NCBI GenBank assembly: GCA_037190845.1
Contig: JBBCJI010000022.1
Location: 30,100 to 94,099 of the forward strand
Reading direction: 5' to 3'
Source of the DNA: JBEBVQ01 sp037190845
GTDB taxonomy: Bacteria; Bacteroidota; Bacteroidia; Chitinophagales; Chitinophagaceae
Length of the DNA: 64,000 nt
The position numbers and the translations under genes were made by a program. A model generated the notes under the pieces. The model was not told the DNA's origin, did no database searches, and saw only the letters and a list, made by a program, of their open reading frames with translations. Positions 18,059 to 26,400 of this stretch are shown here, in pieces. Every line of letters starts with the position of its first letter. The first letter of the stretch is position 1.

Positions 18059-18129
18059 GTGTCACGGGCGGAATCGAACCGCCGTAAAAGGTCTTGCCAA
18101 CCTCCGCCTGACCGCTCGGCCACGTGACA
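18059..18129 (-). tRNA. tRNA-like gene, anticodon position GCA (Cys), unusual loop
   Basis: On the minus strand a full cloverleaf folds in 71 bases. The acceptor is TGTCACG/CGTGACA (7 bp). The D arm is GCC...GGC with AGCGGTCA in the loop. The anticodon stem is GAGGT/ACCTT with loop TGGCAAG. The variable loop is TTAC and the T arm is GGCGG/CCGCC with TTCGATT. The layout (GTGGCCGAG, short variable loop) is that of Bacteroidota tRNA-Cys, and positions 34-36 read GCA. However, position 33 is G instead of the near-universal U, the first pair is U-A, and the discriminator would be C rather than U. CCA is not encoded. It may be a divergent or decayed tRNA-Cys; the isotype is uncertain. Confidence 0.6.
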
Positions 18130-18135
18130 GTATCT

Positions 18136-19353
18136 TTAGTGTGCATGTTGGTAAAGCAGTTTATAATAATGGGTACGTATGGTATTGTAATACAGAAGTA
18201 CGAATGCCGGAAGGGCGATCAGCGGCAGGGCAAGCCATATGTACGGATACCAGCTATATATGTAGATACATATTAATCCCAGGCGAAGGTATTCGAGATG
18301 AAATATCCATTTCCTTTGCTCCAGCATGGCGCCGGTACTGATAATGCTGATGAGGATAAAGGCCGCGGCAATCATAAGCTGGAAAACCGTTTGATAATGT
18401 TCGAAAAGGATCATGAAAAAAAGTATTGTGATCGTGCATATGGTCTGATACATAATGTACCTGTACAGGATGAGTGCCGGGCGTATATCACTGCTTTTCC
18501 GGAGCAGTTTTTTTTCGAGTAAGCTACGTATACGGGGATCTATATCGTCCGGTTTTCCAAAGATGATCTTAAAGCGTTCCCGCCATGTTGCTGCACGTTT
18601 AAAGGCTATTGCCATTTCCAGGACAAAATGAAAATGCTGCCACAGGAAGCTGTAACTCCCGACAGGTTTGGTAAGTCCATATACGGGTGCTGCCTTTTCT
18701 GCTGTAAAAGTGCCGAACAGCTTATCCCATATGATCAGTACGTCGCCATAGTTTTTATCCAGGTATTCCGGGTTGCTGCTGTGGTGTACGCGGTGGTGGG
18801 ATGGGGTTACGAGGATATATTCCAGGAATCCCAGCTTACCGATTGTCCGGGTATGTGTGAAAAACGGGTATACGCCATGTACCAGCAGGATGACCGTGGT
18901 CATGGCCGGGGAAAAACCGATAAGCGGGAGGAATGACCAGAACAGCGCACGGAAGAATGCCTGGAGCACGGTGATCCGTACCGAGACGGTGTAGTTGAAG
19001 TCCTCACTCTGATGATGTACCACATGCGCGCTCCAGAACAGGTTGATCTCATGCCCCAGGCGATGATACCAATACCATATAAAATCGGTGAACAGGAATA
19101 AGATAATCCAGGTGATGATGTGGGAAGGAATATGAAAAATCGCCCATTTTTCATGTATCCATACAAATACAAAATAGAACACCCCGGTGGTAAAAAGATC
19201 GCCGATACGTTCGCCGATACCTACATTTATATTTGCTACGGCTTCTTCGAAATGGAAATATTGCTTACCTTTTTTGAGGCTCACATAATATTCCAGGAGC
19301 ATGAATCCCACGAAAAACGGGATCGCAAAAGCCAGTATATTTAAATGTTCCAC
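18136..19353 (-). CDS. Sterol desaturase / fatty acid hydroxylase superfamily membrane protein
   Basis: An integral-membrane di-iron oxygenase-like protein of 405 residues, starting with GTG at 19353 (EHLNILAFAIPFFVGFMLLE). The histidine clusters that bind iron are present: HRLGH near residue 97, HVVHH near 109 and SHHRVHH near 185, with long hydrophobic helices between them. The C-terminal third adds further predicted membrane segments. The family hydroxylates or desaturates lipids; the substrate cannot be told from sequence. It diverges from an Rrf2-type regulator, and a consensus promoter lies between them with a dyad over the -33 box, so control by that regulator is likely. The tRNA-like gene follows seven bases after its end. 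Confidence 0.88.
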   Translation of the reverse strand: MEHLNILAFAIPFFVGFMLLEYYVSLKKGKQYFHFEEAVANINVGIGERIGDLFTTGVFYFVFVWIHEKWAIFHIPSHIITWIILFLFTDFIWYWYHRLGHEINLFWSAHVVHHQSEDFNYTVSVRITVLQAFFRALFWSFLPLIGFSPAMTTVILLVHGVYPFFTHTRTIGKLGFLEYILVTPSHHRVHHSSNPEYLDKNYGDVLIIWDKLFGTFTAEKAAPVYGLTKPVGSYSFLWQHFHFVLEMAIAFKRAATWRERFKIIFGKPDDIDPRIRSLLEKKLLRKSSDIRPALILYRYIMYQTICTITILFFMILFEHYQTVFQLMIAAAFILISIISTGAMLEQRKWIFHLEYLRLGLICIYIYSWYPYIWLALPLIALPAFVLLYYNTIRTHYYKLLYQHAH

Positions 19354-19360
19354 GACTGAT

Positions 19361-19368
19361 TAACTTTG
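19361..19368 (+). promoter_or_regulatory. -7 box for the Rrf2 regulator gene
   Basis: TAACTTTG matches TAnnTTTG and points to the gene starting at 19434, giving a leader of about 60 bases. It overlaps the start region of the divergent hydroxylase. Confidence 0.45.
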
Positions 19369-19378
19369 TAAGCCGGAA

Positions 19379-19410
19379 CAAAAGTAGGGGACTTTTATTA
19401 TCCTACCAAA
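19379..19410 (-). promoter_or_regulatory. Promoter of the sterol-desaturase-type gene
   Basis: On the minus strand TTTG (19407-19410), a 20-base spacer and TACTTTTG (19379-19386) match the Bacteroidota promoter consensus. The -7 box is 25 bp from the GTG start. Confidence 0.65.
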
Positions 19411-19417
19411 TTAGTAG
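19403..19417. promoter_or_regulatory. Dyad operator candidate for the Rrf2 regulator
   Basis: CTACCAAATTAGTAG is a CTAC...GTAG dyad that covers the -33 element of the divergent hydroxylase promoter and lies 16 bp upstream of the regulator start. Its size and AT-rich centre are typical of Rrf2-family sites. Binding by the adjacent regulator is inferred. Confidence 0.5.
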
Positions 19418-19433
19418 ACTAAAAAGAATTACT

Positions 19434-19838
19434 ATGCTTTCCAAAAAGGCACAATATGCACTAAAAGCTGCGGGTTACCTCGCGGCTAAAGGCGGCGCCA
19501 ACCCGGTGCAGATTGCCGAGATCTCCGAAAAGAAGCAGATACCCTTAAAGTTTCTGGAAAATATTCTGCTGGAATTAAAGAAGGCCGGCATTTTGGAAAG
19601 CAAAAAAGGAAAAGGTGGCGGATATTATATAAGCCATGCGCCGTCGGATATATCGCTGGCAAAGATTATCCGGACGGTAGACGGGCCGATTTCCATGCTG
19701 CCCTGCGTCAGCTTATATTTCTATGAAAAATGCAGTGATTGTGATGAAGAGCACTGTAATATTAACCGGGTTTTTGCAGAAGCACGCGATGCAACGCTAC
19801 AGGTGCTGGAGCACAGAACGCTACAGGATATTATGTAG
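19434..19838 (+). CDS. Rrf2-family transcriptional regulator with Cys cluster
   Basis: A 134-residue winged-helix regulator. The N-terminus (MLSKKAQYALKAAGYLAAKG), the recognition region (IAEISEKKQIPLKFLENILL) and the wing (KKGKGGGYYISHAP) are typical of Rrf2/IscR proteins. The C-terminal half has PCVSLYFYEKCSDCDEEHC, four cysteines in the place where IscR and NsrR bind an Fe-S cluster, which suggests redox or Fe-S sensing. It diverges from the membrane hydroxylase, and the dyad between them suggests it represses that gene and possibly itself. The exact signal cannot be read from sequence. Confidence 0.92.
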   Translation: MLSKKAQYALKAAGYLAAKGGANPVQIAEISEKKQIPLKFLENILLELKKAGILESKKGKGGGYYISHAPSDISLAKIIRTVDGPISMLPCVSLYFYEKCSDCDEEHCNINRVFAEARDATLQVLEHRTLQDIM

Positions 19839-19860
19839 GCGGTGCTTCAAAAATGCTGTC

Positions 19861-19882
19861 ATGGCGGCCTCCGAGCCGCCAT
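19861..19882. terminator. GC-rich hairpin between convergent genes
   Basis: ATGGCGGC (19861-19868) pairs perfectly with GCCGCCAT (19875-19882) around a six-base loop, 23 bp after the Rrf2 regulator stop and ahead of the converging STN gene. Probably a bidirectional terminator, although no T-run follows directly. Confidence 0.45.
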
Positions 19883-19928
19883 CGTCTGAAGTGATACGAT
19901 ACTTAATGATGCTCGTATTTATAAAAGA

Positions 19929-19955
19929 CGATCCCGGATCAAGCCCGGGATGACA
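19929..19955. repeat. REP-like GATCCCGG palindrome
   Basis: ATCCCGG (19931-19937) pairs with CCGGGAT (19945-19951). On the minus strand the segment reads GTCATCCCGGGCTTGATCC followed by GGGATC. This word is a common dispersed intergenic repeat in many bacterial genomes. It lies between convergent genes and could also help termination. Confidence 0.45.
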
Positions 19956-19975
19956 TCATTTAATGATACCGGATA

Positions 19976-21724
19976 CTAAAAGAAAGCTATCCCTGCATTC
20001 CAGCCAAACCAGTATTTTAAGTCGGCATAGCCACTGTTTATAGCGCCGTATTTAGGGATTGGGTGATTGTAATTTTCACGTGGCTGGTCGGCGCTGTAAT
20101 GATACATTGAAAACGACGGACCTGCGAAGAATGTAATGTATTTCCCGATTTTCAGATTGAGATTCATATTGGCCCGGTATAACATGGCATAAGCATTGGG
20201 ATTGCCCCGGTAGCAGTATTGTGCGGTTATCTCAGGCGTGAATGACCAACGGCGCCACAGATGGAGATCACTGCCAAATCCGTATCCGTAAGTAAATACC
20301 TGCCGGCCTGCTTCCGGATTAACGCCGGCGATCAGTATGTTGTATAATTTGTGTGTTCCTGTTTTCAGAGACAGATTCAGTGGTACAGCTTCATTGGTAT
20401 AAAGGGAGAGCTTGTAATATCCCTTCCGGATCAGGTTGATCAGGCCTATATTGAACTTTTCTACGGTATCGGCAATGTTGATAATACCAATCTGTACACC
20501 ATTTACCTTTCTGGCAATATTGAGCAGTCCGGACATTTGCACTCCTTTTACATCGTTAGTGGAGATATTGACTGCGCCGGAGAGTTGCATGCCGTTTACA
20601 TTTTTTTCGCTCAGGTTGCCCAGTCCGGAGAGTTGCATGCCTTTTATACCCTTAGGAGCGCTGTTGACTGCTCCTGATAATTGCATACCTGCAATGCTGC
20701 CTGAGGCATGATTGGCCAGACCACTTGTCTGCACGCCCCGGAGATTGCCGGTTGTAAAATTGACAACACCTGCCAGTTGTAAGCCGTTTACAGAGTCGAG
20801 TGCATGATTGAAGACTCCCGCTGTTTGTACACCGTTTGCCTTACCGCCGGTCATGTTGAAAACGCCTGCAATCTGGAGGAACGACATATCCTGCTTCACA
20901 ATGTTGAAAACACCACCGATCTCCACACCCTGTAATCCGGCGGTATATCCCCCGATAATATTGAACGAAAATTTGTTGATCACATGGCTGCTCATTTTTC
21001 CGTGTGTGCCGATGCCTGGTGTAAGGGATGTCTGGTATGGCCTGTCTACAAAAAACTTGCTCAGGTTGATGCTTTGCGCTCTCTGCCGTGAGGAAAGGAA
21101 GAGATTGCTCAGCCAGTTTTTTTCAACCGGAGACACAACGATTGTATCAAGCAGGAAGCTTCTGGGGGCAATACTGACGGTCAGTTCCTGGTCATATCCC
21201 GGCTTCAGGATCATGAAGGTATCTGTGTACCAGGCTTTTCGTATGCTGACAGCAGCCGTCGGGTATTTATCCTTCAGCCGCAATCTGAAATATCCTTGTT
21301 CGTTAGTGAGTGTTGCCACCAGTTGCTGTGTTTCATATACACTTGCATCGCGGATGCGTTCTCCGGTTTTTTCGTCCAGCACATAGCCGCTGAGGTACCA
21401 TACTTGTCCGCCGGTGGGTTGTTGTATTATTATATGGTTGCCGGTTTCCCTGTATTCGAATCGCCCTTCAAACAGGATGTCCAGTGTCTGTTTTACGGTT
21501 TTGTTATATACCGATAAAGAAACCAGACTGTCGCCCGGGAGCAGGTTGCTGTTGTATGAAAAACGGAAATTACCCTGTTGTCCAAGCTGGTTTAACGCTT
21601 CAGAAAGCGGTTTACGGCTTACCTCCAGGGAAATCATCCTATGCAGAAACTGTTGCGCCTGGCAAGTCGGAGCGGGCGGCAGCAAAAAGAAAAATATGAT
21701 CAGTAGTATATAAAATCGGCTCAC
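19976..21724 (-). CDS. STN-domain surface protein with GVQ/GMQ repeat barrel
   Basis: A 582-residue envelope protein starting with GTG at 21724; the signal peptide ends TCQAQ. The STN domain (about 30-105: ISLEVSRKPLSEALNQLGQQ) is the one FecA-type receptors use to talk to FecR. It is followed by a carboxypeptidase-regulatory-like domain (LSGYVLDEKTGERIRDASVY) and, from about 255, some ten repeats such as LQIAGVFNMTGG, GVQTAGVFNHA and GMQLSGAVN, typical of LA_2272-type surface repeats, then a strand-rich C-terminus ending in WFGWNAGIAFF. No TonB-dependent receptor plug or barrel is seen. It follows FecR and the sigma factor directly, so it is probably the surface-signalling partner of that pair. 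Its ligand is unknown. Confidence 0.85.
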   Translation of the reverse strand: MSRFYILLIIFFFLLPPAPTCQAQQFLHRMISLEVSRKPLSEALNQLGQQGNFRFSYNSNLLPGDSLVSLSVYNKTVKQTLDILFEGRFEYRETGNHIIIQQPTGGQVWYLSGYVLDEKTGERIRDASVYETQQLVATLTNEQGYFRLRLKDKYPTAAVSIRKAWYTDTFMILKPGYDQELTVSIAPRSFLLDTIVVSPVEKNWLSNLFLSSRQRAQSINLSKFFVDRPYQTSLTPGIGTHGKMSSHVINKFSFNIIGGYTAGLQGVEIGGVFNIVKQDMSFLQIAGVFNMTGGKANGVQTAGVFNHALDSVNGLQLAGVVNFTTGNLRGVQTSGLANHASGSIAGMQLSGAVNSAPKGIKGMQLSGLGNLSEKNVNGMQLSGAVNISTNDVKGVQMSGLLNIARKVNGVQIGIINIADTVEKFNIGLINLIRKGYYKLSLYTNEAVPLNLSLKTGTHKLYNILIAGVNPEAGRQVFTYGYGFGSDLHLWRRWSFTPEITAQYCYRGNPNAYAMLYRANMNLNLKIGKYITFFAGPSFSMYHYSADQPRENYNHPIPKYGAINSGYADLKYWFGWNAGIAFF

Positions 21725-21743
21725 CGGCGATTTTGTTTGCTCG

Positions 21744-22724
21744 TTATTTGATAATGATCTGTTGCCCGTTGCGCTGTACCGTCACATGAAACGTTTCGCT
21801 GATTACATTCATGATATGATCCAGTGGCTCGTTCCGGAAGGTCGCTGTCAAAGGTAAATGTTTCAGGCGATCGGCGACAATGATATCTACGTTGTATGCC
21901 TCACTTAGTACGTCCGTCAGCCGCCACAGTGGTGTGCCGTTGCAAACGAACTCTTTTGTACGATAATAATTGTACAGATCATCTGTGTTAGCCTGTTTTT
22001 CCGGAGCTGTCAAGTCTTTCCGCACGATCGCTTTTTCGTTGGGGCGGAGCAGTATACCGTTTTCTTTCTTGCTTACCTCAACTATGCCGGTGGCTACAAT
22101 TATCTCGGTGGTTTCCGGTGCGCTCTTAATGTTGAAGGATGTGCCGACGACCCTGATGGTAGCATCGTTGGCATGGATCATGAAAGGTTTATTTTTATCT
22201 GGGGTTACTTCAAAGAATGCCTCCCCGGTCAATTGTATGTTACGAGTATTCCCTACAAACCGTTTCGGGTAGGAAAGAGAGGTATGCTTATTTAGTGTCA
22301 CCACCGACTCATCGGGTAGGGTGACTACCAGGATATCTGTTCCCGAATGTATATGCAGTTGTGCCGGATGTGTGATCAGGTAATGAGCGATCCAGCCGCC
22401 TCCGGCCAGGAAAAGCAGCATGGCCGCAGCCCGGAGCCATGTTCTGTTGATAAAACCAAACGGTATTACTTTACGTGATCCGTTTCCCTGTTTGTTTTGG
22501 GTACGTTGCTGAAACCGTTCCCATGCTTCATGTTCGTCTGCCTTGCTATGTGATGCGATCCGGGCGCTTGTTTCCCATATGGTACAGAAATGATCGAAAT
22601 AGCGTTTGTGCTCAGCGTCCTCACTGATCCAGTGTTGCACCTCTTTTTGTTCGGTTGCAGTAGCTTCCCCCAGCAGGTATTTCACCAGCAGATCATCCAT
22701 TATGTAATTTTTCTTGTCTTTCAC
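21744..22724 (-). CDS. FecR-type anti-sigma factor
   Basis: A 326-residue single-pass inner-membrane regulator. The cytoplasmic N-terminus (MDDLLVKYLLGEATATEQKE ... WISEDAEHKRYFD) matches sigma-binding FecR N-domains. A membrane helix lies near residue 95 (LRAAAMLLFLAGGGWIAHYL). The periplasmic FecR domain includes LPDESVVTLNKHTSLSYPK and GEAFFEVTPDKNKPF. The C-terminus (LPLTATFRNEPLDHIMNVIS) is the DUF4974-type domain common in Bacteroidota FecR proteins. It starts 10 bp after the sigma factor and ends 19 bp before the STN protein, forming a three-gene operon. It should hold the sigma factor until the STN protein signals. Confidence 0.95.
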   Translation of the reverse strand: MKDKKNYIMDDLLVKYLLGEATATEQKEVQHWISEDAEHKRYFDHFCTIWETSARIASHSKADEHEAWERFQQRTQNKQGNGSRKVIPFGFINRTWLRAAAMLLFLAGGGWIAHYLITHPAQLHIHSGTDILVVTLPDESVVTLNKHTSLSYPKRFVGNTRNIQLTGEAFFEVTPDKNKPFMIHANDATIRVVGTSFNIKSAPETTEIIVATGIVEVSKKENGILLRPNEKAIVRKDLTAPEKQANTDDLYNYYRTKEFVCNGTPLWRLTDVLSEAYNVDIIVADRLKHLPLTATFRNEPLDHIMNVISETFHVTVQRNGQQIIIK

Positions 22725-22734
22725 ACGGTCTGTT

Positions 22735-23304
22735 TTACTGGTTGATAAATAGTAATGATAATATGGCGGGTAAGAAGTCTGCCAGCTTTACCCTGAGCAG
22801 GCGCAAGGCTTTGCCCATCTGATTTTCCACTGTCTTTACAGAAAGCCCCAACTGGTCTGCAATTTCCCGGTATTTCAGCTCTTCGAAACGGCTCATCTGG
22901 AAGATGGTGCGGCACTGCTGCGGCAGTTCTTTCAGTGCGGTATCCAGCTTCTGCTCCAGCTCTCGGAGCGCTGTCCGGCCGGAAGTGCTTTCCTGGTGGG
23001 ACGTATGATAAGCTGCATGAAACTGGTATGCCGACTTTACCTTGGCATGTCTGAGATAATTAATGCTTTCATGGTAAACGGAACGGTACAGGTAAGCTGT
23101 AACGGATTGCTGCACTTGTATCCGGTCTCTTTTTTCCCATAGCTTGTAAAAAACCTGCTGTACCATTTCTTCTGCCATGATCTCATCTTTCACAATTGTA
23201 CAGGCATAGGCATGTAAACGTTTATAGTGGGATTTAAAAAGATCCTCGAATGCCATGGTACTACCTGTATCCGTTGCTTGCAGAGGTATTGTGTTTTGTT
23301 CCAT
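22735..23304 (-). CDS. ECF RNA polymerase sigma factor (FecI-like)
   Basis: A sigma-70 family ECF factor of 189 residues from the ATG at 23304 (MEQNTIPLQATDTG); a TTG at 23349 would extend it by 15 residues. Region 2 covers FEDLFKSHYKRLHAYACTIV and VFYKLWEKRDRI. Region 4 covers LPQQCRTIFQMSRFEELKYR and LGLSVKTVENQMGKALRLL. It is of the Bacteroidota type that pairs with FecR. It is the first gene of the sigma-FecR-STN operon. The targets cannot be read from sequence; in this family the operon itself and a neighbouring outer-membrane system are usual. Confidence 0.94.
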   Translation of the reverse strand: MEQNTIPLQATDTGSTMAFEDLFKSHYKRLHAYACTIVKDEIMAEEMVQQVFYKLWEKRDRIQVQQSVTAYLYRSVYHESINYLRHAKVKSAYQFHAAYHTSHQESTSGRTALRELEQKLDTALKELPQQCRTIFQMSRFEELKYREIADQLGLSVKTVENQMGKALRLLRVKLADFLPAILSLLFINQ

Positions 23305-23402
23305 GCGCAAACCTGTATATGCAGATTCAAAGATAAGTGCTTGTTCCAATCAACGTGTTTAGATAATATGACACGTCAGAATTGATTTACCCCTATAAAC
23401 AG

Positions 23403-23474
23403 GTAGAGACGCGATGCATCGCGTCTCCCTGTGTGTATTAATTTATATGGAGACGCGATGTGTCGCGTCTCTAC
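23403..23474. repeat. Nested GAGACGCGAT palindrome (REP/MITE-like)
   Basis: Two palindromes, 23403-23428 (GTAGAGACGCGATGCATCGC and its complement) and 23449-23474, are reverse complements of each other. Together they form a 72-bp element with a 20-base centre. It lies between the sigma factor start and the secA end. Such GAGACGCGAT..ATCGCGTCTC elements are dispersed in several bacterial genomes; no transposase is present here. Confidence 0.7.
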
Positions 23475-23483
23475 AGTGTTGTT

Positions 23484-26400
23484 TTATAATCCTTTACCGT
23501 GGCAGGATTTGTATTTTTTACCACTGCCGCAAGGACAGGGGTCATTGCGGCCTATTTTTGGACCTGCCTGTACGGGTGTACGTTTTACGGCTGTTTGCTG
23601 CGGTTCTTCATAATAATCGTTTTCGTCGGCTGCATATGCCTGGCCTGCGGCTTCCACCTGGGCCCGGTTATCCTGCATATTGCTCATATCCGTACGCGGC
23701 TGTGGTGTCCTGGCAGCCTGCTGGGGCGCTTCCTGCATGGGAATGCCGGCGCGCAGCAGGAATGAAATAAGATTACGGTTGGTTGTCAGCAACATCTGCT
23801 TGAACAGATTGAACGCTTCGAATTTATAGATCAGCAGCGGATCTTTCTGCTCGTACGATGCCATCTGTACGGAATGACGCAGATCGTCCATGGCGCGGAG
23901 GTGATCTTTCCATGATTCGTCAATGATCGCCAGTGTCATGGTTTTTTCCAGCGTCTGTATGACAGGGCGTGCCTCCTGTTCTACCGCGTCCTTCAGCTTT
24001 ACATATATCTGTATACCACGAATGCCGTCAGTAAATGGAATGACGATGTTTTCGACCTTATCGCCGTTATCTTTCATTATCTGTGCCAGGGAGGGGCTCA
24101 TTTGTGTCCGCATGGCTTCGGTCTTCCGGTTATAGAAGTCTTTGGCCTGGTGATACAGATCATTGCCGATTGCATTGAGATCGCCTTTTTCAAAAGTTTC
24201 AGCAGTGGTTTCCGGCTCCAGCGCCAGGTGCTTCATTACTTCAATGCGGAATGCTTCAAAATCGCGGTTATCCTGGAACTGTAGCGCCAGATCGGAGCAT
24301 ACGTCAAACATGGCGTTATCAATATCTATAGACAGCCGTTCTCCGAACAGGGCATGGTTGCGGCGTTTGTAGATCACGTCCCGCTGTGCGTTCATCACGT
24401 CGTCATATTCCAGCAGGCGTTTCCGTATTCCGAAGTTGTTTTCTTCCACTTTCTTCTGCGCCCGTTCAATAGAGCGGGAGATCATGCTGTGCTGCAGCAC
24501 TTCTCCTTCCTTATGCCCCATCTTATCCATTAGGGAGGCGATCCTTTCGGAGCCGAAGAGGCGCATGAGGTTGTCTTCCAGTGATACAAAGAACTGAGAA
24601 GTTCCGGGATCCCCCTGGCGCCCGGCACGACCGCGCAACTGACGGTCTACCCGGCGGCTTTCATGGCGTTCGGTGCCGATGATGGCCAGACCACCCGCGT
24701 CTTTCACACCGGGGCCGAGTTTGATATCGGTACCACGGCCTGCCATGTTTGTTGCTATGGTCACAGCGCCGCTTAATCCTGCTTCCTGTACGATCTGGGC
24801 CTCGCGGGAGTGTTGCTTGGCATTCAGCACATTGTGCGGCACTTTTTTCTGCTGCAGCATACGGCTCAGCAATTCAGAAACTTCTACCGAGGTTGTACCT
24901 ACCAGCACGGGACGCCCTACACCTCGTAATGCTTCTATCTCGTCAATAACAGCTTTATATTTTTCACGTTTGGTTTTATACACCAGATCCTGCTGATCTT
25001 TTCGCGAAATAGACACATTGGTGGGAATGGTGACTACATCCAGCTTGTATATCTGCCAGAATTCGCCGGCTTCCGTTTCGGCCGTACCGGTCATGCCGGC
25101 CAGCTTGTGGTACATACGGAAGAAGTTTTGCAGTGTCACGGTAGCGAAAGTCTGTGTAGCGGCTTCTACCTGTACGTTTTCCTTGGCTTCTATGGCCTGG
25201 TGCAGACCATCACTGTACCGGCGGCCATCAAGGATACGGCCGGTCTGTTCATCCACGATCTTTACCTTCCCGTCCATGACCACATATTCCACGTCTTTTT
25301 CAAAGAGGGTATAAGCTTTAAGTAACTGCTGTACGGAGTGAATGCGGTCGGCTTTGATGGCGTAGTCCTGGAGCAGCGCATCTTTCCGCTGGGTTTTTTC
25401 TTCCGGTGTCGCTGCATTTTTTTCGATTTCGGCGAGCTCTGTAGCAATATCCGGAAGGATAAAGAAGTTGGGATCTTCGCCGGCGCCGGTGATCAGCGCA
25501 ATGCCTTTTTCGGTCAGGTCAACGCTGTTATTTTTTTCATCTATGGTAAAGAACAGCTCGCTGTGCACTTTGGGCATATGGCGCTGCTGTTCGCCGAGGT
25601 AATAATATTCCGCCTTCTGAAGTATCTGCCGGTTGCCTTCTTCGCTCAGGTATTTGATGATCGCGGTATTCTTGGGCAGCCCTTTATATGCCCTGTACAG
25701 ATGTAATCCGCCGTTTTCCTTGTCGGTTTTCCCTTCGGAAATCAAACGTTTTGCCTCTGTAAGGCTTTGGTTGATGATCTTGCGCTGTGCTTCCACCAGG
25801 CGTTCGATACGCGGCTTCAGCGCGTGAAACTGCTGCTCGTCGCCACGTGGCACCGGGCCTGATATGATCAGCGGTGTACGGGCATCGTCGATCAATACGC
25901 TGTCCACCTCATCCACCATGGCAAAATGGTGTTTGCGCTGCACCATTTCATCGGGTTGATGCACCATGTTGTCGCGCAGGTAATCAAAGCCGAATTCGTT
26001 ATTGGTTCCGTAAGTTATATCTGCCAGGTAAGCCTTCCGGCGGGCAGGGGAGTTGGGCTGATGCTTGTCTATACAATCTACCGTAATGCCGAGCCATTCA
26101 AATATAGGGCCGTTCCATTCCTGGTCGCGACGGGCGAGGTAATCGTTTACAGTTACAATATGTACGCCTTCGCCGGCAAGGGCGTTCAGGTAGGCCGGCA
26201 GGGTAGACACCAGCGTTTTACCTTCACCGGTAGCCATTTCGGATATCTTACCCTCATGCAATACAATACCGCCGATAAGCTGTACATCGTAATGAAGCAT
26301 ATTCCAGGTGACGGTATTGCCTGCGGCCTGCCAGGTGTTCTTATATATTGCCTGCTCGCCGTCTATCCGGATATAGTCTTTTTCGGTCGCCAGCTCTTTA

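Noticed and set aside
19861..19955. A small RNA gene between convergent genes
   Set aside because: The two hairpins are explained as terminator and dispersed repeat; no promoter box precedes them.
23403..23474. Insertion sequence
   Set aside because: No transposase and no room for one; only a palindromic element is present.
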